This document shows positions 1-6,911 of a DNA stretch of 64,000 bases, in pieces (within the stretch, counting starts at the first letter, position 1; every line of letters starts with the position of its first letter). A program made the position numbers and the translations under genes. This DNA comes from Mycobacterium sp. GTDB taxonomy: Bacteria > Actinomycetota > Actinomycetes > Mycobacteriales > Mycobacteriaceae. The DNA is taken from assembly GCA_011620645.1 (NCBI GenBank), contig WOYS01000015.1, forward strand, positions 1-64,000, in the 5' to 3' direction. The notes below the pieces were generated by a model. That model worked only from the letters and a program-made list of their open reading frames with translations. It did not search any database and was not told the DNA's origin.

Positions 1-288
1 GGTGACGGTTGCCGGGTAGCCGGACGAGATGCGCGCTGATTGCGCGGCCGTTGTCCGCGAGTTTCCTGTTGGTTGTTTCGGTGTCGAGGACCTGCTGGCC
101 GGGGTGGATCTCGGCGAGCGGCAGCCGGGCAGGGAGCCCTTGGTGCGCGGTCAGTGCCGCGTCGCGTTCGGTGTCGGCGGTGTGCACGCCGGTGTTGATG
201 GTGTCGACCATGGTGTTGGTGAGTGGTGCCGCTGTGCTGGTTGGGTTCAGCCATGCGCGGAGCACGTCGCCTGCGTCTCGACATTGCG
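1..288 (-). CDS. Truncated hypothetical protein running off the left edge
   Basis: The minus strand is open from about position 288 to the window edge, with strongly G/C-biased third codon positions typical of real coding sequence. The two + strand readings of the same bases look like shadows. The readable peptide includes the stretches AWLNPTSTAAPLTNTMVDT and LPARLPLAEIHPGQQV. The frame stays open upstream to an in-frame TGA near 365, but codon bias falls away above about 290, so the original 5' end seems to have been lost at a junction. I do not recognise the family. Its position at the edge of an island rich in mobile DNA suggests a remnant of a cargo or element gene. Confidence 0.4.
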
Positions 289-630
289 CGAAATAGCTGT
301 TTCTGTTACTAACCTTTGATACCGAAGCGGTGCGACGACACACCGAGAAATTCGCAGATCAGAGCACTAAATTTCCGACCGGACGCAGGCCCCAGTAGGA
401 GTCCTGGTGCCCCCGACTACTCGCGAAATCGGGTCAGACCGGTCCGACAAACCCCGGTTCACGCCGAACGAGGTGTGCATCAAACCCGGTAGGCTTCATT
501 GGGTTAGTATTCTGATCGATGTTGAACTCTTGGGGGACCGACAGAACTCTTTCAAGGGCACACATCGGGAGGCCGCATCTACTTACGTGAGGGTTCTCAC
601 AGAAATGTTCTACGAGGGGACTGGGTGGGC
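289..630. other. Gene-poor intergenic stretch
   Basis: No convincing gene is seen. The region is less GC-rich than its flanks and lies upstream of the signalling cassette, so it is the likely place for that cassette's promoter. I cannot pick out a convincing -35/-10 pair. A purine-rich GAGGGGA at about 614-620 is the probable ribosome binding site of the next gene. Confidence 0.5.
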
Positions 631-1152
631 ATGGCAAACATGGGTCCGGGGAATGTGAGTAGCGAACGGTACAAGGATCCTATGCTCGCTGGGCTGCTGG
701 CAGGGTTTTTGTTCCCTTTCGGGCTGCTGTACGTGTCCATCCCGGCCTTCGGGGCTGGGGTCGCAGCCTGGGTCTTCAGCTTGATGCTTTTCCTTATTCC
801 CTTTCCTGGGATTTTCATCGGCGTGGGCGCTCTTTTCATATGCGGGGTCGGGGCCGGGGTCAGCGCATACTTGATTGCCACCAAGCTGAACGCTTCGCTA
901 GGGCAGCAGCCACAGCAATCCATGACTCAACCCTCGCCGCCAGCCCCAGTGCAGCAATGGCCGCAGCAACCACACCAGCCCATGGCTCAGCAGCCCACTC
1001 AATGGGTTGCTGCACCGCCGCCATGGGTTGCTGCACCGCCGCCATGGGTTGCTGCACCACCGCCTCCAGCAGTCGATCGAAGCGCAGCCCCGGTATTGCC
1101 GCCTGCGCCCAACCCGGGCCAGAGCCGTAAACCGTACCGGCCTAGCTACTGA
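631..1152 (+). CDS. Small membrane protein with proline-rich repeat tail
   Basis: This is a 173-residue protein of unknown function. After a short polar N-terminus, residues about 18-82 form two or three hydrophobic segments. The rest is a low-complexity Pro/Gln/Ala tail containing three tandem WVAAPPP units, encoded by a 21-bp DNA repeat. The ATG at 631 was chosen because it is spaced well behind GAGGGGA; a GTG at 625 is also possible. It sits 32 bp upstream of the vWA gene in the same direction and probably belongs to the same transcript. Proline-rich tails often act as flexible docking segments, so it may be the membrane partner of the vWA/kinase/phosphatase set. That role is inference from position. 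Confidence 0.7.
   Translation: MANMGPGNVSSERYKDPMLAGLLAGFLFPFGLLYVSIPAFGAGVAAWVFSLMLFLIPFPGIFIGVGALFICGVGAGVSAYLIATKLNASLGQQPQQSMTQPSPPAPVQQWPQQPHQPMAQQPTQWVAAPPPWVAAPPPWVAAPPPPAVDRSAAPVLPPAPNPGQSRKPYRPSY
1003..1065 (+). repeat. Three tandem 21-bp repeats (WVAAPPP coding)
   Basis: Three consecutive 21-bp units start at 1003, 1024 and 1045, each beginning TGGGTTGCTGCACC and each coding for WVAAPPP. The first two are identical and the third differs slightly at its end. The unit length is a multiple of three, so copy-number change would lengthen the tail without a frameshift. Confidence 0.9.
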
Positions 1153-1184
1153 CCCAACATCGACGCAAGAAGGGCAGCACCACT

Positions 1185-1850
1185 TTGGAACCTAAGGGCA
1201 CCATCCTCCCTGTCTACTTCGTGGCTGACGAGTCAGGTTCGATGAGCCCCTATATCGGGGAACTCAACTCCGGCTTGACCTTACTGCTCGGAGCGCTGCA
1301 AGTGGAGTCGTTCGCTGCGGCCAAAGTTCGATTTGCGATCATTGGATTCGCCGACGACGCACGCACTTACCTGCCGCCGACTGATCTTCGTTCACTGGCA
1401 GGCCTGCCAGTACTGCAGGCACGCGGATTGACGTCGTATCAAGCCGCTTTCGATCAGTTGGGTTACCGGTTGTCAATTGATGTACCGGATCTCAAAGCTC
1501 AGGGCTACATGGTGAACAGACCGGCAGCCTTCTTCCTTAGCGACGGTGCTCCTAACGGAGACGAGGATTGGCAGTCCGCGCGCAACTATCTACTGTCACA
1601 ACCGTACCGCCCAAACATCCTTGCTTTTGGGATAGGACAAGCCGATCCCGGTGTAATCCTGAATGTGGCCACCGATAAGCAGTACGCCTTCATGTCCGAC
1701 CGTGGCGTCGAAACCGGCACTGCGCTCACCGAGTTCATCAAATCTTTGACCCAGTCGGTCATCAGTTCTGGTCAGGCCATCGCATCCGGTACATCATCTC
1801 TGCAGATGGAGCGGCCAGCGGGATTCTCACTGGCCGTAGACCTTGTCTGA
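1185..1850 (+). CDS. vWA-domain protein, TerY-like
   Basis: A 221-residue single-domain von Willebrand factor A protein. Strand 1 leads into the metal-binding MIDAS motif DESGSM (residues about 15-20). A later FFLSDGAPNGDEDW supplies the other metal-site acidic loop, and IIGFADDA and ILAFGIGQAD are core strands. Size and lack of extra domains fit TerY-type vWA proteins, which in other bacteria pair with a kinase and a PP2C phosphatase. Translation appears to start at TTG 1185, behind AAGGGC. It is followed after 36 bp by the kinase gene and then the phosphatase gene, the arrangement of the TerY-P triad. The protein has no signal peptide and should be cytosolic. The biological input and output are unknown. 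Confidence 0.85.
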   Translation: MEPKGTILPVYFVADESGSMSPYIGELNSGLTLLLGALQVESFAAAKVRFAIIGFADDARTYLPPTDLRSLAGLPVLQARGLTSYQAAFDQLGYRLSIDVPDLKAQGYMVNRPAAFFLSDGAPNGDEDWQSARNYLLSQPYRPNILAFGIGQADPGVILNVATDKQYAFMSDRGVETGTALTEFIKSLTQSVISSGQAIASGTSSLQMERPAGFSLAVDLV

Positions 1851-1886
1851 ATCAGCGACATTCGTCGGTGCTTCCGAAGGAAAAGT

Positions 1887-3407
1887 GTGGTTGAACTGAT
1901 TGAGCGCGCCACTCTGGGGAAGCTCATTCAGATCGGTCAGGGTGGTCAGGGCGTTGTGTACCACGCGGCCGGACTAACTACCGTGTTCCCGGAGCCGATG
2001 GTCTACAAGGAATACAAACACGGTGTTCGAGGTGGCATCAACGGCTCCGTATTGGCAGCAATGCCAGAACTCCTCGTACACGTATCGCCCGAGGATCGCC
2101 GCCGCTTGCTGGCCCTCACCTCATGGCCGCACGCAGTGGTAACCCAGCAGGGCAACACGACTGGGTTCGTCATGCCTTCGATCCCGGATGAGTTCTACCT
2201 TGCTCTCAGCACTGCCGCTGGGGAAGTCCGGGCACCTGCGGAACTCCAGCACCTACTCAACGATCCGGTCTTCCTGCAACAGCGCGGCATTCGACTCAAC
2301 GATCAAGGCAAGTACGGGCTAATCCGTGCGGTGGCAATGGCCATGACCTTCCTGCACGCCACGCGCATATGTATTGGTGACCTTTCGCCCAAGAACATCC
2401 TATTCGTTTTGGGACAGCAACCCAAGATCTATTTCATCGACTGTGACGCCATGCGAGTGGCTGGTCAATCAGTTTCGGCCCAGTTGGAAACACCAGGCTG
2501 GGAAACCGTCCGCGGCGAGGAGCTCGCAACACCTCAGACGGACTCCTACAAACTTGGCCTTCTGGCATTACGTCTTTTGGTTGGCGACCAGGACACCCGA
2601 GATGTTGGACGGCTTCCCGCATCGGTGCCCTATGATGTCCGAAGCCTCATCATGGATGCGTTGTCGCGGCCGACGGCCTCTCGCCCAGCGCCAGCAGCTT
2701 GGGACTTTGCGCTTGCTAGAGCCGTTGAACTGGCCCATTCGCAACCAGCACCTGCCGCTCCGAAACCGACTTCCCCTCCGCGAGTCCTCACTACGTCGAA
2801 TGGCCTTCCTCCGGGCTCTTCCGGCGCCAGCAGCCAGCCAATCCTCCTGGGTATTGCCGCCGTGGTCGTCGTTTCTTTACTCGCTGTCCTGGTGACGGTG
2901 ATCGTCAAAAACAATGGTGCAGACGAAGCGGATCAGCAGTCTTCCCCGCAGGCCAGCAGACCCTCTGATACCTATACAACGACAACACAGAGACCGCGGC
3001 TGACTACTACTACTCGGTACACTTCATCACCATCACCACCAACAACACCAACACAGCGCGAGGTTCCCCCAGAGGCGGTTTCTGGCCCGGATACCTACGG
3101 CGAGCGCTGCGACCGTGGCTTCGAACTCCGGCAAAAAACGGGATGGGCAACGGCAGCACTACGCGGCTCCGACGTGACATCCTGCGATTTCGCAGACAAT
3201 GTGCTCCGAGCGTACTGGTCGCAGCACCCCGAGCCCTCCATGGACCTCCGCGCGATCGACGTACCCGGAGGAAGGGGGCTGTCCTGCCAATCAGTCCCTG
3301 GTGCAACGTGCCGGGGCGACGAATTCGTGATGAGGTGCCAAGTCAGGTACGGGGAGAATTGGATCACCTGTGAGGGGGGAAACCGTGCCCGAGTCTATCT
3401 CTTCTGA
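1887..3407 (+). CDS. Membrane-anchored protein kinase with Cys-rich extracellular domain
   Basis: A 506-residue protein. Residues about 10-280 form a kinase fold: glycine loop IGQGGQGVVY (16-25), likely ATP lysine in VYKEYK (Lys41), catalytic loop GDLSPKN (Asp165, Asn170), metal site FIDCDAM (Asp185/187) and an F-helix Asp in QTDSYKLGL. The catalytic loop has GDLS rather than HRDL, as in divergent TerY-associated kinases rather than classical Pkn kinases. A Pro-rich linker, one hydrophobic helix (about 319-340) and a Thr/Ser-rich stalk lead to an outer domain with six cysteines ending in CEGGNRARVYLF. That domain shares a cysteine pattern with the two secreted proteins at 6199 and 6561. GTG 1887 follows GAAGG. 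The phosphatase gene overlaps its 3' end, implying coupled translation. Substrates are unknown. Confidence 0.85.
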   Translation: MVELIERATLGKLIQIGQGGQGVVYHAAGLTTVFPEPMVYKEYKHGVRGGINGSVLAAMPELLVHVSPEDRRRLLALTSWPHAVVTQQGNTTGFVMPSIPDEFYLALSTAAGEVRAPAELQHLLNDPVFLQQRGIRLNDQGKYGLIRAVAMAMTFLHATRICIGDLSPKNILFVLGQQPKIYFIDCDAMRVAGQSVSAQLETPGWETVRGEELATPQTDSYKLGLLALRLLVGDQDTRDVGRLPASVPYDVRSLIMDALSRPTASRPAPAAWDFALARAVELAHSQPAPAAPKPTSPPRVLTTSNGLPPGSSGASSQPILLGIAAVVVVSLLAVLVTVIVKNNGADEADQQSSPQASRPSDTYTTTTQRPRLTTTTRYTSSPSPPTTPTQREVPPEAVSGPDTYGERCDRGFELRQKTGWATAALRGSDVTSCDFADNVLRAYWSQHPEPSMDLRAIDVPGGRGLSCQSVPGATCRGDEFVMRCQVRYGENWITCEGGNRARVYLF

Positions 3408-4674
3408 GCGCCGAAGGCGAAGCGACTCTCTTTCCGTGACCGCACAACGCTTGCCTCTTGGGCTGTACCTGGCATTGGGTGCTGGCCCAGCTCTGCTCCT
3501 GGCCGGTCTAGTTTGTATCATCCTTGGCTTAGCCCTGCAATGGGAATGGGTGTGGTGGCTGTTTGTTGCAGTCGGTTTTACGGTATCCCTGGCAGCAGCA
3601 GCTCATCTAGCGAGGTTCATCAGAAATCACCAACGACAGGTCCGTCGAAACCGGCGCTGGCGTGATAGGGATGCCCCCGAACACCAGGTTGGGGCACACC
3701 ACTTCTCCCTTCCGAGCAGACCACCAGGTCAATCGGATACACCTCCGACCCCCCTGACTCTCGGTTCGATCGAAGATTCGCCGAGCAATCCCACATGGAT
3801 AGAACCGATGATCGTCGGAACCCCTTCGCCGAGATTTGAGCCAGTACCGACCGCGGATGGGTTCAAGCCCTTCCCCTTCCGCCCCGATATGGTGATTGAT
3901 GGCTGGTCTATGGCGCAAATGACAGTTCGGGGGACATCGGTACGGGGACATTTCCACCGGTACAACGGAGCCCCGCGCCAAGACGACTTTGCGATACATC
4001 GGCTGAGCGACAAGCGGATCGCTGTGGCCGTTGCCGACGGGGTCTCACAAGCGATGCAATCCCACATAGGGGCAACTACAGCGGTGCGCTACGCGATCCA
4101 ATGGTTGGCTTCGCAAGCGGAAACTGACCCACTCCATCTCGACTGGCTGCCTCTGCTGCAAGGCGCCGCATGGGCACTGGCCGAACAAGTGCAGGCGTTG
4201 GCGTCTCTGAACGAGCCTGATCCCGCCCGCGCCGAGCAAGAATTAGCGTGCACATTGGTGTGCGCTCTCGTGGAGCAGTCGGGTTCCGATCAGTTCCGTG
4301 CTCACGTAGTAAGCGTGGGTGATTCCGGTGTCTGGCTACTGAGGAAAGGTTCCTTCCTGGAAGTCGCAGGCGGTAAAGCCGTTGGTAGTGGAGGTATCTC
4401 ATCATCCGCGGTATCAGCCCTGCCGAGAGTTCCCAACGTGGTCACGCCGACTGTGGTGGAGTTCGGTCCAGGTGATGTCCTCATGATCGGCACGGATGGG
4501 ATTGGTGATCCTCTAGGAAGCGGCACTGGTGGTGTCGGCAATCTGTTTAGGGATCTTCTCTGCGACATCGAGCCACCAACACTGCTGGAATTTGCACGCG
4601 CTGTGGATTTCAGCAGAGAGACCTTCGACGATGATCGAACCTTGGTAGCTATCCGCGTCGATCGTGCGGCTTGA
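3385..4674 (+). CDS. Membrane-anchored PP2C-family Ser/Thr phosphatase
   Basis: About 429 residues. Two N-terminal hydrophobic helices (about 26-47 and 53-75) anchor it in the membrane. A variable linker leads to a PP2C domain from about residue 195. The metal-binding signature is complete: DDFAIHR and VAVADGVS near 200-217, VVSVGDSGVW near 312, IGTDGIGD near 370 and the terminal DDDRTLVAI near 415. It should remove phosphates from Ser/Thr residues, most simply those placed by the kinase encoded just upstream. GTG 3385 is chosen because GAGGGGG lies 5-12 bases before it; the frame is open to GTG 3370. The start lies inside the kinase gene, so the two products are probably made in fixed ratio. 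An N-terminal membrane anchor is unusual for TerY-associated phosphatases. Confidence 0.87.
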   Translation: MPESISSERRRRSDSLSVTAQRLPLGLYLALGAGPALLLAGLVCIILGLALQWEWVWWLFVAVGFTVSLAAAAHLARFIRNHQRQVRRNRRWRDRDAPEHQVGAHHFSLPSRPPGQSDTPPTPLTLGSIEDSPSNPTWIEPMIVGTPSPRFEPVPTADGFKPFPFRPDMVIDGWSMAQMTVRGTSVRGHFHRYNGAPRQDDFAIHRLSDKRIAVAVADGVSQAMQSHIGATTAVRYAIQWLASQAETDPLHLDWLPLLQGAAWALAEQVQALASLNEPDPARAEQELACTLVCALVEQSGSDQFRAHVVSVGDSGVWLLRKGSFLEVAGGKAVGSGGISSSAVSALPRVPNVVTPTVVEFGPGDVLMIGTDGIGDPLGSGTGGVGNLFRDLLCDIEPPTLLEFARAVDFSRETFDDDRTLVAIRVDRAA

Positions 4675-4821
4675 TGTTCGCCCGGCCTGGCCTCATTGTG
4701 CGGAAAACTTGCGCACTTGGCTGCCTTTGGCCTATGCCTGGATTCTTCACGGGGGTAGGTGGGTTCTGGGTGCTCGGAAAGGCATTCGGACTCAAGTTCG
4801 CTATATGGGGGAGAGGCATCC

Positions 4822-5052
4822 ATGACTGCTTTATTTGCGCGACTATTCGGATCGGCGATTGTCTCGGCCGGTTTGCTGACTGTGGCCGTAGGTGTGTCTC
4901 AGGCCAGCCCGGCCATGGAGTGGGCTTGGATCGGGCCTTACTCATCGACCTGGACGTGTGAGCAGGCGCGTGATCTATGGCCTTCCTCGTCCAAACCGTG
5001 CCAGCAACGCGCGGATGGGGCGTATTTCTATGGATTGCGTCAAGCTGGCTGA
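4822..5052 (+). CDS. Small secreted protein of unknown function
   Basis: A 76-residue protein beginning at ATG 4822, placed six bases behind a strong GGGGGAGAGG ribosome site. Residues 1-29 form a typical signal peptide ending near VSQAS, leaving a mature chain of about 47 residues with two cysteines (in STWTCEQARDLW and SSKPCQQR) that could form a disulfide. I do not recognise a family. It lies between the phosphatase gene and a lipoprotein gene in the same direction, so it belongs to a run of exported products downstream of the signalling cassette. Confidence 0.65.
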   Translation: MTALFARLFGSAIVSAGLLTVAVGVSQASPAMEWAWIGPYSSTWTCEQARDLWPSSSKPCQQRADGAYFYGLRQAG

Positions 5053-5071
5053 GCCTAGGAGTTCGAGTCGG

Positions 5072-5971
5072 ATGAGGGTTATGCTGGATCGGCGGGGGTT
5101 CGTCGCGAGCCTTGCCCTCGCTGCGGCGCTAGCTTCGGGCTGTACATCGGAGCCTGCGCAAGACGATCACCGGCCCCAGTCCGGGCTTGCTTCCAACGCG
5201 GAGACGCCCTCGCTGTTGGCCGGTAATGCTGCCGGGCCGCCGGCGCGGCCAGCCAACGATCCGCCGCCGATGTCGCTTCAGGACAGTTTTGAAGCAGTCA
5301 GGTCCGCCATACCGGCGAGGGTGGGGGTGGCTATTGCAACGAACGCGGGTACGACAGCATATGGCCCACTGCAAGCCGGACCAGCATGGTCGACGATAAA
5401 GGTGCCCATTGCGATTGCTGCGCTGCGAAAGTCTCCTTCGCAGGCCGCACCTTTGATCAGCAGTGCAATATCGGCGTCCGACAATAGTGCAGCAGAACAG
5501 CTTTGGTCCCTATTGGGGGACACTGCCCAGGCAGCCCAAGCGGTCGAAGGAGTTCTACGCCAAGGGGGAGATGGCAGTACCTCCGTACAAACCAAACGAG
5601 TTCGGTCGGAATTCTCGATATTCGGGCAAACCGACTGGTCGCTCACCGAGCAATCACGATTCGCTTCGCGACTGCGGTGCATTAGTGACGCCGGTCCGGT
5701 GATCGACCGGATGAAGAGTCTGATCGCCGGCCAGCAGTGGGGGCTCTTCGAATCTGATGTGGTCGCAGCCAAGGGCGGTTGGGGGCCGGATCCCGCCGGT
5801 AACTACCTTGTGCGCCAGTTCGTCGTGGTCCCTACAGATGGAGGTTCCGTAGGAGTCGCGTTGGCTGCCGAAGCCGACGACGGTTCGTTCGCGTCGGGGA
5901 TCGACGCGATCAACTCGTTGGCACAATGGGTCAACCAACACATCGCCGAGTTTTCGGGCGTGCCGTGTTGA
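5072..5971 (+). CDS. Tat-type lipoprotein with serine beta-lactamase fold
   Basis: About 299 residues from ATG 5072 (ATG 5081 is possible). The N-terminus carries a twin-arginine pair (DRRGF), a hydrophobic core and a lipobox ASGC with the lipidated cysteine at about residue 24. The mature part has the three motifs of the serine beta-lactamase/penicillin-binding fold in order: STIK (Ser107, Lys110), SDN (136-138) and KGG (about 234). It is therefore a class A beta-lactamase-like enzyme or penicillin-binding relative at the outer face of the membrane; KGG replaces the usual KTG/KSG. True beta-lactamase activity cannot be concluded, since several mycobacterial lipoproteins with this fold have no known substrate. 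The sequence upstream of 5072 is an open extension that overlaps the small secreted gene. Confidence 0.75.
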   Translation: MRVMLDRRGFVASLALAAALASGCTSEPAQDDHRPQSGLASNAETPSLLAGNAAGPPARPANDPPPMSLQDSFEAVRSAIPARVGVAIATNAGTTAYGPLQAGPAWSTIKVPIAIAALRKSPSQAAPLISSAISASDNSAAEQLWSLLGDTAQAAQAVEGVLRQGGDGSTSVQTKRVRSEFSIFGQTDWSLTEQSRFASRLRCISDAGPVIDRMKSLIAGQQWGLFESDVVAAKGGWGPDPAGNYLVRQFVVVPTDGGSVGVALAAEADDGSFASGIDAINSLAQWVNQHIAEFSGVPC

Positions 5972-6074
5972 GGCCGACGCCCATCGGTTTTGCGTCGTTC
6001 GACTACACCTACCGTGGCACTTGGCGCTACCGGCACCCTGTCGCAAGGACACGCCCCCAAGGAACCGTAGATAA

Positions 6075-6114
6075 CGATGGTTTCCTCAAGCTCACGGTTC
6101 TTGCGTTTGAGTTC
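6075..6114 (-). pseudogene. IS3 orfA remnant
   Basis: Forty bases match 17008-17047 inside the IS3 orfA remnant at 38 of 40 positions. On the minus strand they encode KRKNRELEETI, the leucine-zipper segment typical of IS3 OrfA. Nothing else of the element is visible here, so this is a scar. The surrounding interval 5972-6198 otherwise has no gene. Confidence 0.6.
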
Positions 6115-6198
6115 CAACTCAGGTGACCACACTCACCAGGGTAAAATCCCTGCATCGGACGCCTCACCGGGGGCGACGCAGACCCCGAAGGGGCGCGG

Positions 6199-6543
6199 AT
6201 GAAGGTAATCGTAGGTGTAACGCTTGTTGGGGCTGTTGGGGCTGTTGGGGCTGTTGTGGGCGCCTCGGCTATCGGCTTCGGGGCGGGAACCGCATCGGCA
6301 TCAGTCAACCAGTGCGGCGACGCCAACGGCTACTCGGTTTCCGCCGAATCCCCAACTACCTCATGTGCTTTCGCGCTCAACGTCGCTCGTGGCGTTCCGT
6401 CGCCGTTCAACGGGAGTTCAATCAGCACAACCGCGTTCAGCCCGGCTAGCGGGATGAACTACCAGGTCACCTGCAATCGCTTGTACCAGCAGACTCTCGA
6501 ATGCACCGCTGGTAGCGGCGCGATCGTCTACCTCAACAACTAA
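6199..6543 (+). CDS. Small secreted Cys-rich protein, paralogue 1
   Basis: A 114-residue exported protein. Residues 1-35 form a signal peptide unusually rich in Gly-Ala-Val and encoded by four tandem 9-bp units (6223-6258). The mature part has four cysteines in the order QCGD, TTSCAFALNVA, QVTCNRL and LECTAGSGAIVYL. The same order and the SCxFAxxVA and final AxVYL blocks recur in the next gene and in the outer domain of the kinase encoded at 1887. I take these as one extracellular domain family. Function is unknown; the secreted copies could be ligands, decoys or duplicated remnants of the kinase sensor. Confidence 0.7.
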   Translation: MKVIVGVTLVGAVGAVGAVVGASAIGFGAGTASASVNQCGDANGYSVSAESPTTSCAFALNVARGVPSPFNGSSISTTAFSPASGMNYQVTCNRLYQQTLECTAGSGAIVYLNN

Positions 6544-6560
6544 CCGGAGTCAGACTGATA

Positions 6561-6875
6561 ATGATAATGCATCTTGGCACAGGGGTGCTTTCATGTGCTG
6601 CCATCACTGCTCTAACAATCGTAATTGCCCCGAACGCTGCCGCTGATACCTTTTGCGGAACATCGAGTCGCGGGGCGTCCGTTTACGCGGGAAACAGCCA
6701 GACTTCTTGCGGGTTCGCACTCAGCGTCGCTGAGGCATACCACTCCTACGGCAATGGCTCACATCCATTCACTGCGACTAGTCCGGTCACAGGAGACACC
6801 TACACCATGACCTGCACCGTTGCAGGATCGGTATGCCAAGGCGGCAACGGCGCTGTGGTTTACCTGCGGCTCTAA
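6561..6875 (+). CDS. Small secreted Cys-rich protein, paralogue 2
   Basis: A 104-residue exported protein starting 17 bp after the previous gene. A signal peptide ends near PNAAA. The mature domain carries DTFCGTSS, TSCGFALSVA, TMTCTVAG and SVCQGGNGAVVYL, the same four-cysteine order as its neighbour, with FTATSPVTG corresponding to FSPASG. Sequence similarity beyond the cysteines and the VYL end is modest, so the duplication looks old. The two genes are probably co-transcribed. The kinase ectodomain ends in the comparable CEGGNRARVYLF. Confidence 0.7.
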   Translation: MIMHLGTGVLSCAAITALTIVIAPNAAADTFCGTSSRGASVYAGNSQTSCGFALSVAEAYHSYGNGSHPFTATSPVTGDTYTMTCTVAGSVCQGGNGAVVYLRL

Positions 6876-6911
6876 CGCGGATTTCCACGCAACTGGTTCG
6901 GGGCAAGGGTC

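Noticed and set aside
407..658. Small + strand frame before the membrane protein gene
   Set aside because: No ribosome site, weak codon bias and overlap with the start of the next gene.
5803..6132. Minus-strand frame of about 109 codons after the lipoprotein gene
   Set aside because: Only its middle is meaningful, as an IS3 orfA scar; the rest runs antisense to the lipoprotein gene.
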